Shown here piece by piece: positions 8,605-17,341 of a stretch of DNA of 50,195 nt. Made by a program: the position numbers and the translations under genes. This DNA is from Sediminibacterium ginsengisoli (GTDB lineage Bacteria; Bacteroidota; Bacteroidia; Chitinophagales; Chitinophagaceae): positions 1 to 50,195 of the forward strand of contig CAMBEQ010000016.1 in the NCBI GenBank assembly GCA_945865545.1. The letters are read 5' to 3'. The stretch's first letter is position 1. Each line of letters opens with the position of its first letter. A model generated the notes under the pieces. That model was not told the DNA's origin and ran no database searches. It worked only from the letters and a program-made list of their open reading frames with translations.

Positions 8605-9894
8605 ATGAAAAAGGCAATTTTGTTACTATCGGCTTTTACTTTTTTTATATTAGGTTATGCGCAAGATACGGCTAGTATTAAAGCGCCCTCAATTGGTTTT
8701 AAAGTGGGGGTATTAGATTTTAAAAAAACCAACCTTACCGATAATTTAAGTAAAACAGTGCCTTTTTTTGGTTTACAATTTTTTAAGGGGGTGAACACGA
8801 AATTAGATTGGATGGTGAATCTAGATGTAGCTTCTTTAAAGTATCCTTTTTATGTTTCAAAAATAATACGTCAAGCCAACACCAAACAATATTATTTTGC
8901 TATAGATGCCAATTTGAATTATAAATTTCGCACAGATGATAAAAAAGTGGTGCCCTATTTAACTGGAGGTATCGGTTTTGCAACGGATCATGGTGCTTAT
9001 TATACTGCTTATGTTCCTTTTGGTGGAGGTTTACAATTAAAGGCCAAACAAGGTTCTTTTTTAAATATTTCAAGCACCTATCGAGCTGAACTTTCTCCAT
9101 TGACTAAAATGCATTTTGCACATTCCATCAGCTATACTTATCCTTTAAAGCTAAAAGATAAAAAGCCTGTTATGTTGCCATCTGCTCCTGTTGTTGCTGA
9201 TGAGGACGATGACGGAGTATCAGGTGATGCAGATGATTGTCCTAATCAATCAGGTTTAGTAAAATACCATGGTTGTCCAGTTCCAGATTCGGATGATGAC
9301 GGAGTGAATGACGAAAACGACCAATGTCCAGTCGATTTAGGCCCATTGAAATACCATGGTTGCCCAATACCAGATACAGACAAGGACGGTATCGATGATG
9401 AGCAAGATAAATGCATTAAGGAAAAAGGATTAGATCGTTATCAGGGTTGCCCAATACCAGACACAGATAAAGACGGGATCAATGACGAGCAAGACAATTG
9501 TCCAACAGTCGCTGGTATTATGGGTAATCATGGGTGTGCCAATATGCAACCACTTATTGATCGTTTTACTTCCAACCTTATATTTGCTTCTGGAAAAACA
9601 ATATTAAGTAAGCAATTGCTTGTAGGATTGGATTCTATAGTGCTTGTGATGAATAGCTATCCTAATATTTCATTGGCAATTAGTGGACATACCGATAATA
9701 CAGGTTCCTTAAAGATCAATCAGAAACTATCTGAACAAAGGGCATTGACTGTAAGTGCGTATTTAATTAAAAAAGGGGTAGCCATTAAAAGATTAAATAC
9801 TGCTGGATATGCGGATACAAGGCCTATAGGAGACAATAAAACAGTTCAAGGAAGAGCAAAAAACCGTAGAACAGATGTGATTGTTTTGTATTAA
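8605..9894 (+). CDS. OmpA-family outer membrane protein with thrombospondin type 3 repeats
   Basis: Exported 429-residue protein. Residues 1-20 are a signal peptide ending GYAQ. Residues about 25-185 alternate hydrophobic and polar residues like an outer-membrane beta-barrel. Residues about 199-310 hold four TSP3 repeats of 29 residues (DxDxDGxxDxxDxCP...GCP), which bind calcium. Residues about 318-429 are an OmpA-like domain with ISGHTDNTGS and NRRTDV, which bind diaminopimelate of peptidoglycan. The protein would anchor the outer membrane to the cell wall. Its stop is separated by one base from the convergent murB stop. Confidence 0.9.
   Translation: MKKAILLLSAFTFFILGYAQDTASIKAPSIGFKVGVLDFKKTNLTDNLSKTVPFFGLQFFKGVNTKLDWMVNLDVASLKYPFYVSKIIRQANTKQYYFAIDANLNYKFRTDDKKVVPYLTGGIGFATDHGAYYTAYVPFGGGLQLKAKQGSFLNISSTYRAELSPLTKMHFAHSISYTYPLKLKDKKPVMLPSAPVVADEDDDGVSGDADDCPNQSGLVKYHGCPVPDSDDDGVNDENDQCPVDLGPLKYHGCPIPDTDKDGIDDEQDKCIKEKGLDRYQGCPIPDTDKDGINDEQDNCPTVAGIMGNHGCANMQPLIDRFTSNLIFASGKTILSKQLLVGLDSIVLVMNSYPNISLAISGHTDNTGSLKINQKLSEQRALTVSAYLIKKGVAIKRLNTAGYADTRPIGDNKTVQGRAKNRRTDVIVLY
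9202..9540 (+). repeat. Tandem 87-bp repeats encoding four TSP3 units
   Basis: Four consecutive 29-codon units with conserved acidic DxDxDG and GCPxPD cores; the central units share near-identical DNA such as AAATACCATGGTTG and CCAGA(C/T)ACAGA. Calcium-binding linker of the OmpA-family protein. Confidence 0.8.
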
Positions 9895-9895
9895 C

Positions 9896-10909
9896 TTATA
9901 GAATAGTTACTTCCCGTTCTAATACAACATTAAATTTTGTAAGCACTGATTGTATAATTTCTTCAGAGAAATCATAAATTTCTTTACCAGTTGCTTGGCC
10001 ATAATTTACAATCACTAAAGATTGTTTATCATAACAACCTACATTTCCTTTTCTAACTCCTTTCCAACCACAATTTTCTATTAGCCATCCTGCTGCTAGT
10101 TTATACGTATCGTCAGAAATGGGGTAGGCAATCAATTCGGGAAAATCTGTTTTTAATTTTTCAAAATTCGTTTTACTTACACTAGGATTTTTGAAAAAGC
10201 TTCCAGCGTTCCCTAATTTAGCAGGGTTGGGTAATTTTGAAGTTCTAATTTGTACAATCGCATTGGATAAATCAGCTAAGCTTGGGTTTTTAATATTCTT
10301 TTCATGTAATAGCTCCTTAATACTTCCGTAATCGGTTCTTAATTGATGTTGTTTTTTTAAAATAAACTGAACAGTAGTAATTAAGTATCTATTTTTTTCT
10401 TTTTTAAAAAGACTATTTCTATAGCCAAAAGCACATTGGCTATTGCTTAAAGTAATCCATTGATTAGTTTGGGTATCTAAAGCAGTGACCGATTCGATAG
10501 ATTCTTCTACTTCAACGCCATAGGCCCCAATATTTTGAATGGGGCTTGCTCCAACAGTGCCTGGAATTAAACTTAAATTTTCAATTCCACCCCAGCCTTT
10601 TTGAACGCAGTAGCTTACAAAATGGTGCCAATTTTCACCAGCACCGACACTTAAAAAAACATTAGTAGCTGTTTCATTTGTTTTTTTAATTCCTACAACT
10701 TCCATTTTAATAATTAGTCCTTCAAATGGCTTTGTGAATAAGACATTGCTTCCTGTACCTAAAATAAAATAAGGAATTTGTTTCTCTTTACACCAGCTAA
10801 TAGCTTCCACCAGCGCATCCTGAGATGGAATGCTTGTAAAGTAGCGACTAATTTCATTACACCCGAAAGTAGTATACTGCTTAAGTGAAATATTTTCCTG
10901 TACCGTCAT
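9896..10909 (-). CDS. murB: UDP-N-acetylenolpyruvoylglucosamine reductase
   Basis: Second committed step of peptidoglycan precursor synthesis: NADPH-dependent, FAD-linked reduction to UDP-N-acetylmuramate. The FAD-binding part has FILGTGSNVLF and IPGTVGASPIQNIGAYGVEVE. The FGYRNSLFK segment marks a type I (E. coli-like) MurB, and GNAGSFFKNP carries the catalytic Ser. I chose the ATG at 10909 (337 residues, start MTVQENISLKQYTTFG). The upstream TTG at 10933 would overlap priA by 20 bp and adds only a polar stub. From the ATG the gene follows the priA stop by 4 nt. Confidence 0.94.
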   Translation of the reverse strand: MTVQENISLKQYTTFGCNEISRYFTSIPSQDALVEAISWCKEKQIPYFILGTGSNVLFTKPFEGLIIKMEVVGIKKTNETATNVFLSVGAGENWHHFVSYCVQKGWGGIENLSLIPGTVGASPIQNIGAYGVEVEESIESVTALDTQTNQWITLSNSQCAFGYRNSLFKKEKNRYLITTVQFILKKQHQLRTDYGSIKELLHEKNIKNPSLADLSNAIVQIRTSKLPNPAKLGNAGSFFKNPSVSKTNFEKLKTDFPELIAYPISDDTYKLAAGWLIENCGWKGVRKGNVGCYDKQSLVIVNYGQATGKEIYDFSEEIIQSVLTKFNVVLEREVTIL

Positions 10910-10913
10910 AAGT

Positions 10914-13349
10914 TTAATTTGGGTCAATGTCAATTACAATTTGGACAGATTTATATCTAGGGTGAACTTGTAATAAGCGAATATAATGTAATAATTGTTT
11001 TTTAGCCATTTGTAAGGATTCAGGCTGCTTAGAAATTTTTACAGCTAGTTCCCAAATGTATTTATTTCTTACCCGATTAACGATAGGTTGAGCAGGGCCT
11101 AGCACTGTTTTTTGTATAGCGGGGCCCAGAGATTGGAAAAAGTGATTAACGGCTTCTTCCGCAATATTATTTTCTTTATGCTTAAACAATAAACTCACTA
11201 ATCTACTAAAAGGGGGGTAGGCAAAGTGTTTTCTATTTTGAATTTCAAAATCATAAAATCCAAAATAATCATGTTTTTGTACCAATTGTACAATAGGATG
11301 TTGCGTTTGGCTTACTTGTATGATTACTTTTCCTTGATCATTGGTTCTGCCTGCTCTGCCACTCACTTGTTCCATCATTTGAAAGGCTCGCTCATTGACT
11401 CTATAATGATTAAAATTAAGTAAGCTATCTGCGTCCACAATTCCTACGAGGTCAACGTTTTCAAAATCTAATCCTTTTACGACCATTTGCGTACCCACTA
11501 AAATATCAATTTGTTTTTGTTCAAATTGTTGAATCAATTGGTCGTGTTCATTTTTCCCTTTCACATTGTCTAAGTCCATTCTAGCCACAACAATTCCTGG
11601 CAAACTTTGGTTTAATTTTTCTTCAATTTGTTCTGTGCCAAAGTTTTTTTGTTTAAAATCTTGTTTGCCACAAGCTTTACAAGTGTTCACAATAGGATAA
11701 CTGGCGCCGCAGTAATGGCAGGACAATACATTTTTAGCTTTGTGATAGGTAAGTGTTACATCGCAATGTTCACAATGAGGAATCCATCCACAGGTTTCAC
11801 AAATTAAATAGGGGGCATAACCACGTCTATTTTGAAATAGGATTACTTGCTTTTTATTGTCAATGGTTTTTTTGATGGAAGCCAATAATTCCGGAGTTAA
11901 AATAGCCGTTCCTGCTGGCTGTTTTTTGGTATCAATTAATTGAATGGTTGGAAGGGCACCTTGGTTAAAGCGCTCGCTTAAGTAGGTGTAGCCATATTTT
12001 TTTGATAGGGCGTTAAAATAGGTTTCGACAGAAGGAGTAGCCGATCCTACCACTACTTTAGCATTTATTTGACTAGCGTAATAGATGGCGGTATCTCTAG
12101 CTTGGTACCTTGGGGCAGGCTCCTGTTGTTTATAGGATGGGTCGTGTTCTTCATCAATGATAATAAGTGATAAATTTTTATAGGGTAAGAATAAGGCCGA
12201 TCTAGCTCCAAGTACAATTTTAATTTCACCTGTTTTAACCTTATTCCATATTTCTACCCGTTCGTTCGGATTGAATTTGGAATGATAGATGGCAATACTG
12301 CCTCCGAAGTATTGTTTTAGGCGTCGAATCATTTGAGCCGTCAATGCAATTTCAGGTAATAGATATAATGCTTGTTTATTTTGTTGGATAACTTCCTTTA
12401 TTAGGGCAACGTAAATTTGAGTTTTACCACTACCTGTAATGCCATGCAATAAATGAACAGGGAGGGTAACTAATTGATTTTGGATGGACTCAAAAGCAGC
12501 TAACTGTTGTTTAGATAAAGTATGAAAATCTTGATTACCTATTGAAGGATCGGTTTGGAATCGATCTTTTTTTCTTTTTTCAGCTATGAGTACGCCTTTG
12601 TCAATTAACGCTTTTAATTGGGCACTAGAAGCGCCAGATTTTTCAAGCATTTCTTTTTGTCTAACCTCGCCTTCTGTTTTTTCATAGTGTAAAAAAGCAA
12701 GTAATAGTTCTAATTGTTTTGGAGCCCTGGTCCATTCATTTAATAAAGCCTCTAATGCGGGTTCATTTCTATAGTGAGGATGCAATAAAATAAAAGTTTC
12801 TTCTTTTATTTTATATTTATCCTTCATGTTTTCTTGTACAAAACAAATTCCCTTTTGAATAAGTTTATTAATGACAGGGTAGACCGATTTTTTATCAAGT
12901 AGCTTTTGAATTTCAAGTAAGCTTAATGCCTTTTTTATTTCCAATGCTTCTGAAATAATATATTCGGCATCTCCTAAGTTTTTTCCATCATTCGTGTGCT
13001 CTTCATTAAATATAAAAACACTTTCACTAGAAATTTTTAAATGACTAGGAATGGCTGCTTGCATTACTTCGCCTTCCGTGCACATATAATATTGTGCCAT
13101 CCATTCCCATAAGGCCAATTGAGGCGGATAAACAATAGGTTGATCGTCAAGAATGGATAAGATAGGTTTTGGATTAAAGTCGGATGGTTTTTCTGTACTA
13201 ATTTTTTTTACAATACCCGCGTATCTTTTATTGGCACCCAGCATCACTTCAACGCGCATGCCCAGCATTAATTCCGACTGCATGGATTCGGGAATCATCC
13301 ATGTATAATTTTTAGGAAGCGCTAGGGGTATGATAATTTCGGCGTACAT
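10914..13349 (-). CDS. priA: Primosomal protein N' (replication restart helicase)
   Basis: Superfamily 2 DNA helicase that reloads the replisome at collapsed forks. The 811 residues comprise an N-terminal DNA-binding region, Walker A GITGSGKT at 303-310, motif II DEEH at 399-402, GSATPS at 435-440, and a zinc-binding insert with eight Cys at 517, 520, 526, 529, 544, 547, 557 and 560. The C-terminal helicase lobe has GTQMVVKGLDF and QVSGRAGR. Length and architecture are normal. It lies between a PlsC acyltransferase (21 nt upstream) and murB (4 nt downstream) in one operon. Confidence 0.95.
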   Translation of the reverse strand: MYAEIIIPLALPKNYTWMIPESMQSELMLGMRVEVMLGANKRYAGIVKKISTEKPSDFNPKPILSILDDQPIVYPPQLALWEWMAQYYMCTEGEVMQAAIPSHLKISSESVFIFNEEHTNDGKNLGDAEYIISEALEIKKALSLLEIQKLLDKKSVYPVINKLIQKGICFVQENMKDKYKIKEETFILLHPHYRNEPALEALLNEWTRAPKQLELLLAFLHYEKTEGEVRQKEMLEKSGASSAQLKALIDKGVLIAEKRKKDRFQTDPSIGNQDFHTLSKQQLAAFESIQNQLVTLPVHLLHGITGSGKTQIYVALIKEVIQQNKQALYLLPEIALTAQMIRRLKQYFGGSIAIYHSKFNPNERVEIWNKVKTGEIKIVLGARSALFLPYKNLSLIIIDEEHDPSYKQQEPAPRYQARDTAIYYASQINAKVVVGSATPSVETYFNALSKKYGYTYLSERFNQGALPTIQLIDTKKQPAGTAILTPELLASIKKTIDNKKQVILFQNRRGYAPYLICETCGWIPHCEHCDVTLTYHKAKNVLSCHYCGASYPIVNTCKACGKQDFKQKNFGTEQIEEKLNQSLPGIVVARMDLDNVKGKNEHDQLIQQFEQKQIDILVGTQMVVKGLDFENVDLVGIVDADSLLNFNHYRVNERAFQMMEQVSGRAGRTNDQGKVIIQVSQTQHPIVQLVQKHDYFGFYDFEIQNRKHFAYPPFSRLVSLLFKHKENNIAEEAVNHFFQSLGPAIQKTVLGPAQPIVNRVRNKYIWELAVKISKQPESLQMAKKQLLHYIRLLQVHPRYKSVQIVIDIDPN

Positions 13350-13370
13350 CGTATGGGGTGTAAAAATACA

Positions 13371-14132
13371 CTATGATTTTGGATACTTTCTATATCTTCT
13401 CATGCCTTCATCCATTTGATTGAAAACACGGTCTTTTAATGCATCTATTTGGTCTAAAGTGTAGCCACTTACTGGCACGGTTTCTAAATAAACTACTCTA
13501 TGTTTACCTGGGGTAAGTGAAAATGCACTACTAAAATGCATTCGATCAATAGAATCAACTAATAGAATTGGTTGAATGGGAATATTCATTTCAATAGCTA
13601 ATTTAAATGCCCCATTATAAAATGATTTTAAAGGATAATCTTCCGTCATACTAAAAGTGCCTTCCGGAAAAATGAAAATAGAAATTTGTTTTTCTAAGGC
13701 AGCTTTCAAATTACGAAGACTTTGTGCTCTTTTTTCAGGGTCGCTTCTGTCTACCATTACCACCGCGTTGCGATAGATGAGTCCAAATATAGGAATTTTC
13801 GAAGATTCGAATTTTGCTAAAGGTCGGATGGGTTGATGCTTCAATTGAACGATGGTAGGAATGTCCATATAAGAATTATGGTTGCCTACAAATATATGAG
13901 GGCTGTTAAAATCATGAGGGGCTTCAAAAATTTCTGAATGACGAATGCCCATAAAAAAGTATAAAATTTTCCCCCAATAGCGGCAAATAGTATACACATG
14001 CTCACTTAATTTTTCTTTTCCGAAGGGTAACACAAGAAACATGGCTGTTACAGAAAGAATGGTAAGTATTGTAAATAAAACAATGGAGTAGAGGCAGTAA
14101 ATAAGTTGTAGGAACTTTAGTATTATTTTCAT
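13371..14132 (-). CDS. 1-acyl-sn-glycerol-3-phosphate acyltransferase family protein (PlsC-like)
   Basis: Membrane-associated acyltransferase, 253 residues. A hydrophobic N-terminal segment (about 8-36) anchors it. The catalytic motif is N-H85-N-S-Y-M-D90 (HxxxxD), and the acyl-acceptor-binding FPEGT motif is at 155-159. The family makes phosphatidic acid from lysophosphatidic acid, though some members act on ornithine lipids or other acceptors, so the exact substrate is inferred. It is first in the - strand operon with priA and murB, just after the amt terminator. Confidence 0.85.
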   Translation of the reverse strand: MKIILKFLQLIYCLYSIVLFTILTILSVTAMFLVLPFGKEKLSEHVYTICRYWGKILYFFMGIRHSEIFEAPHDFNSPHIFVGNHNSYMDIPTIVQLKHQPIRPLAKFESSKIPIFGLIYRNAVVMVDRSDPEKRAQSLRNLKAALEKQISIFIFPEGTFSMTEDYPLKSFYNGAFKLAIEMNIPIQPILLVDSIDRMHFSSAFSLTPGKHRVVYLETVPVSGYTLDQIDALKDRVFNQMDEGMRRYRKYPKS

Positions 14133-14147
14133 GTGGCACTAATATAA

Positions 14148-14179
14148 TAAAAAAGGCCCGAATTTTCATTCAGGCCTTT
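14148..14179 (-). terminator. Rho-independent terminator after amt
   Basis: On the - strand AAAGGCC pairs with GGCCTTT around an inner GAAT/ATTC stem with one mismatch, followed by a run of six T. It lies 35 nt past the amt stop and before the acyltransferase start, so it separates amt from the plsC-like/priA/murB operon. Confidence 0.85.
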
Positions 14180-14214
14180 AGGAAACTAAATATTGTTCCC
14201 AGAACGTTTAAATC

Positions 14215-15573
14215 TTATGCCTTTAAAGGATTTCTACCGTACTTTTCATCGTGTTGAGTAGCATCCAATCCTAATTCTTCATCTTCCTCAGTAACACGCA
14301 AAGGCATAATGATGCTGATGAATTTAAAGATCAAGTAAGATGCGGTGAAGCTATAAAATACAACTATCAACATAGCTTTAAGTTGTGTAAAGAAAAAGGC
14401 GGGATTGCCGTAAAATAATCCATCAGCGCCAGCAGCATTGACAGACTTGGAAGCAAATAGACCTGTCATTAACATACCCACCATTCCACCTATTCCATGA
14501 CAAGGAAATACATCTAGGGTATCATCTACTCTCGACAATTTAAATACATGACTTGCTACATTAGAAATAATTGCAGCCATCATTCCTATAAATATACTTT
14601 GTGGAATACCTACAAAACCTGCAGCAGGGGTAATGGCTACTAATCCTACTACAGCACCAATACAAAAACCAAGTACAGAAGGTTTTCTTCCTTTTAATAC
14701 GTCAAAAAACATCCAGGCTAAACCTGCAGCAGCAGCAGCGGTATTGGTAGTGGCGAAAGCATTTACGGCTAAGCTATTGGCACCTAATGCAGAACCAGCA
14801 TTAAATCCAAACCAACCAAACCAAAGTAAACCGGTACCAATTAATACATAAGGGATATTTGCTGGAGGAATTTCTTGTTGTTCTAATTTAGAGCGGCGAG
14901 ATTTTAAAACAATGGCTCCAGCTAAAGCGGCACAACCTGCGCTAATATGTACCACAGTACCACCAGCGAAATCGAGTGCGCCCATTTTTAATAAAAATCC
15001 ATTTGGATGCCAAGACCAATGAGCCAATGGGGCATATACCAAAATGATAAATAATACGATGAATAAAATGTAAGAAGTAAATTTTATACGTTCTGCCACC
15101 GCACCTACTACTAAACCTGGCGTGATAATGGCGAACATTAATTGAAAAAGTGCAAATAGTAATAAGGGGATGGTCATGGCTGCACCACCTTGTAGTGTTG
15201 GCGCTCCATTGACAACACCTTTAAAGAATAAATGAGTCATTGGATTGCCAATAATTCCGTTGATGCTTTCGCCAAAGCTTAAACTATATCCAAAGCTGAT
15301 CCAGATTACGGATACAATTCCAGCGGATACAATACTCTTGATCATCGTAGAGATTATGTTTTTTCGATGAACCATACCGCCATAGAAGAAGGCTAAACCT
15401 GGTGTCATAATAAAGACCAAGGCCGTAGCTACTAAAATCCAAGATATGTCAGCTCCGCTGTAAGTGGAAGCATCTCCCTGAAAACTAGGTAACTGAGGGA
15501 CAAACAATGCTAAAATGGCTACAACTAGCAAAAGAATAAAAGGAGCAAATTTTTGTACTACTTGGTTTTTCAT
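14215..15573 (-). CDS. amt: Ammonium transporter (Amt/MEP/Rh family)
   Basis: Inner-membrane ammonium channel, 452 residues, with about eleven hydrophobic segments after a signal-like N-terminus. The twin pore histidines are at H209 (DFAGGTVVHISAG) and H359 (DVFPCHGIGGMVG), and the conserved Asp near the recruitment site is kept (LAHWSWHPNGFL...GALDFAGG). The C-terminal tail ends GLDATQHDEKYG, the usual cytoplasmic segment contacted by P-II proteins. No glnB/glnK gene is adjacent, but gltBD lies directly upstream on the same strand, so uptake and assimilation of ammonium are neighbours here. Confidence 0.94.
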   Translation of the reverse strand: MKNQVVQKFAPFILLLVVAILALFVPQLPSFQGDASTYSGADISWILVATALVFIMTPGLAFFYGGMVHRKNIISTMIKSIVSAGIVSVIWISFGYSLSFGESINGIIGNPMTHLFFKGVVNGAPTLQGGAAMTIPLLLFALFQLMFAIITPGLVVGAVAERIKFTSYILFIVLFIILVYAPLAHWSWHPNGFLLKMGALDFAGGTVVHISAGCAALAGAIVLKSRRSKLEQQEIPPANIPYVLIGTGLLWFGWFGFNAGSALGANSLAVNAFATTNTAAAAAGLAWMFFDVLKGRKPSVLGFCIGAVVGLVAITPAAGFVGIPQSIFIGMMAAIISNVASHVFKLSRVDDTLDVFPCHGIGGMVGMLMTGLFASKSVNAAGADGLFYGNPAFFFTQLKAMLIVVFYSFTASYLIFKFISIIMPLRVTEEDEELGLDATQHDEKYGRNPLKA

Positions 15574-15836
15574 GAATTTTGAGTTTAGTATTATAAAATA
15601 ATTAGATATATCATTTATTCGATAAAATTACATAATTATTATAATTACTCATTAATAATTGTAATATATAATTAAATATAATATGTTGTGAAAAAACAAT
15701 ATTTTACTTCAAAGTCTTAATGGCATTGATTATTAGCAATTAAGCTTAATTAATTAAAAAAAATAGGTGTGGAAAAAAACTTAAATAATTATTGTTAATT
15801 ATTTAAAATAGGGGTGGTTTTGAAAAATTAGTTGGA
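15574..15836. other. AT-rich intergenic region between gltD and amt
   Basis: These 263 nt contain no plausible gene. The part nearest amt must carry its promoter. I see no clear terminator hairpin after gltD and no convincing operator. Confidence 0.6.
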
Positions 15837-17312
15837 TTAACCCAGCTTAAAAAATAAACTGCTGTCCTTAGATTCTAACAATGAGGAACCTGTTAAATAG
15901 ATATCTACTTTACGAGCGCACTCTCTTCCTTCGCTAATGGCCCAAACTACAAGAGATTGACCTCGGCGCATATCGCCAGCTGTAAATACTTTGGCAATAT
16001 TGGTTTGATAAGCTTGTTCTGTAGCTTTTACGTTTCCGCGCTCATCTAATTCAACACCTAATTCATCTAAAAGGCCAGTGGGTTCGGCATGTAAAAAACC
16101 CATAGCTAATAATACTAGTTCGCAAGGAATTTCTTTTTCGCTACCTGCTTTTTCGGTAAACTTACTTGGTCTTCCGTCGTTGGCATTGGTCCATTCTAGG
16201 TCAACTATTTGTAAAGCTTTTAAATTTCCTTTTTCATCACCAATAAATGCTTTTGTTGCAACGCCCCATATTCTTTCTGCACCTTCTTCATGAGAAGTAG
16301 TTGTTTTTAATAACATAGGGTAGGTTGGCCAAGGCATATAATTGGCTCTGCTTTCTGGAGGCTTAGGTAGTAATTCAAATTGAGTCACCGATTTTGCTAA
16401 ATGTCTATTGGAAGTTCCAACACAATCACTTCCAGTATCTCCACCACCAATTACAACCACATTCTTTTTGGTGGCCATTATTTCTAATTCTTCGATAGCA
16501 ATTTCACTAACTCTTTTATTTTGTTGCTTTAAGAAATCCATAGCATAATGAACCCCTTTTAAATCTCGTCCTGGAATAGTTAAGTCTCTTGGAATAGTAG
16601 ATCCACCTGCTAGCACTACTGCATGATAATCGCGCATGATATCGTTGACTCTTATATTCACACCTACATAAGCATTGCATATAAATTTAACGCCCTCGTC
16701 TTCTAAAACTTTTATGCGTCGTTCTACTACTGTTTTTTCTAATTTAAAGTCGGGGATACCAAAACGTAATAATCCACCTGGTTTAGGATCTCTTTCGTAA
16801 ACCGTTACTTCATGGCCTGCATAATTTAATTGTGCAGCAGTGGCTAAGCCTGCTGGACCAGATCCAATCACCGCTACTTTCTTACCTGTTCTTACATTGG
16901 GTTTACGTGGTGTTACAAAACCTTTTTCAAAAGCAATTTCAATTATATGTTTTTCAATTTCTTCAATGGTAACAGCTGGTTGATTAATGCCTAATACACA
17001 GGCACTCTCACAAGGGGCTGGGCAAATTCTTCCGGTAAATTCGGGGAAATTATTGGTAGAAATTAAAATTTCGTATGCGTCTTTCCATTCTTTACGATAC
17101 ACTGCATCATTGAATTCTGGAATAATATTGCCTAAGGGACAGCCGCTATGGCAAAAGGGAACACCACAATTCATGCAACGGGCCGATTGTTCATTTAATT
17201 TTTGTTCAGGCAATAAAGAGACAAACTCTTTATAGTTCTTTTTTCTATCCTTTACCAATAATTTGGAAGGAAGCTCTCTAGTAAATTCTTTAAATCCAGT
17301 TGGTTTGCCCAT
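15837..17312 (-). CDS. gltD: Glutamate synthase, small (beta) subunit
   Basis: FAD- and iron-sulfur-containing subunit that passes electrons from NAD(P)H to the large subunit. The N-terminal Cys-rich domain has CMNCGVPFCHSGCPLGN and a second group ICPAPCESACVLG, ligands for two 4Fe-4S clusters. GSGPAGLATAAQL is the FAD Rossmann motif and GGGDTGSDCVGTS the NAD(P)H motif. The C-terminal AGDMRRGQSLVVWAI is the usual FAD-closing motif. The length of 491 is normal. It follows gltB by 29 nt on the same strand. Confidence 0.95.
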   Translation of the reverse strand: MGKPTGFKEFTRELPSKLLVKDRKKNYKEFVSLLPEQKLNEQSARCMNCGVPFCHSGCPLGNIIPEFNDAVYRKEWKDAYEILISTNNFPEFTGRICPAPCESACVLGINQPAVTIEEIEKHIIEIAFEKGFVTPRKPNVRTGKKVAVIGSGPAGLATAAQLNYAGHEVTVYERDPKPGGLLRFGIPDFKLEKTVVERRIKVLEDEGVKFICNAYVGVNIRVNDIMRDYHAVVLAGGSTIPRDLTIPGRDLKGVHYAMDFLKQQNKRVSEIAIEELEIMATKKNVVVIGGGDTGSDCVGTSNRHLAKSVTQFELLPKPPESRANYMPWPTYPMLLKTTTSHEEGAERIWGVATKAFIGDEKGNLKALQIVDLEWTNANDGRPSKFTEKAGSEKEIPCELVLLAMGFLHAEPTGLLDELGVELDERGNVKATEQAYQTNIAKVFTAGDMRRGQSLVVWAISEGRECARKVDIYLTGSSLLESKDSSLFFKLG

Positions 17313-17341
17313 AAGTGATATTCAAAAAAAGTAGTTATAAA

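Noticed and set aside
9202..9540. Regular tandem repeat that could be mistaken for a CRISPR or VNTR array
   Set aside because: The units are in frame and encode TSP3 calcium-binding repeats of the OmpA-family protein; there are no unique spacers.
9896..10933. Longer murB reading frame starting at TTG 10933
   Set aside because: It overlaps priA by 20 bp and adds eight residues with no family support; the ATG at 10909 fits better.
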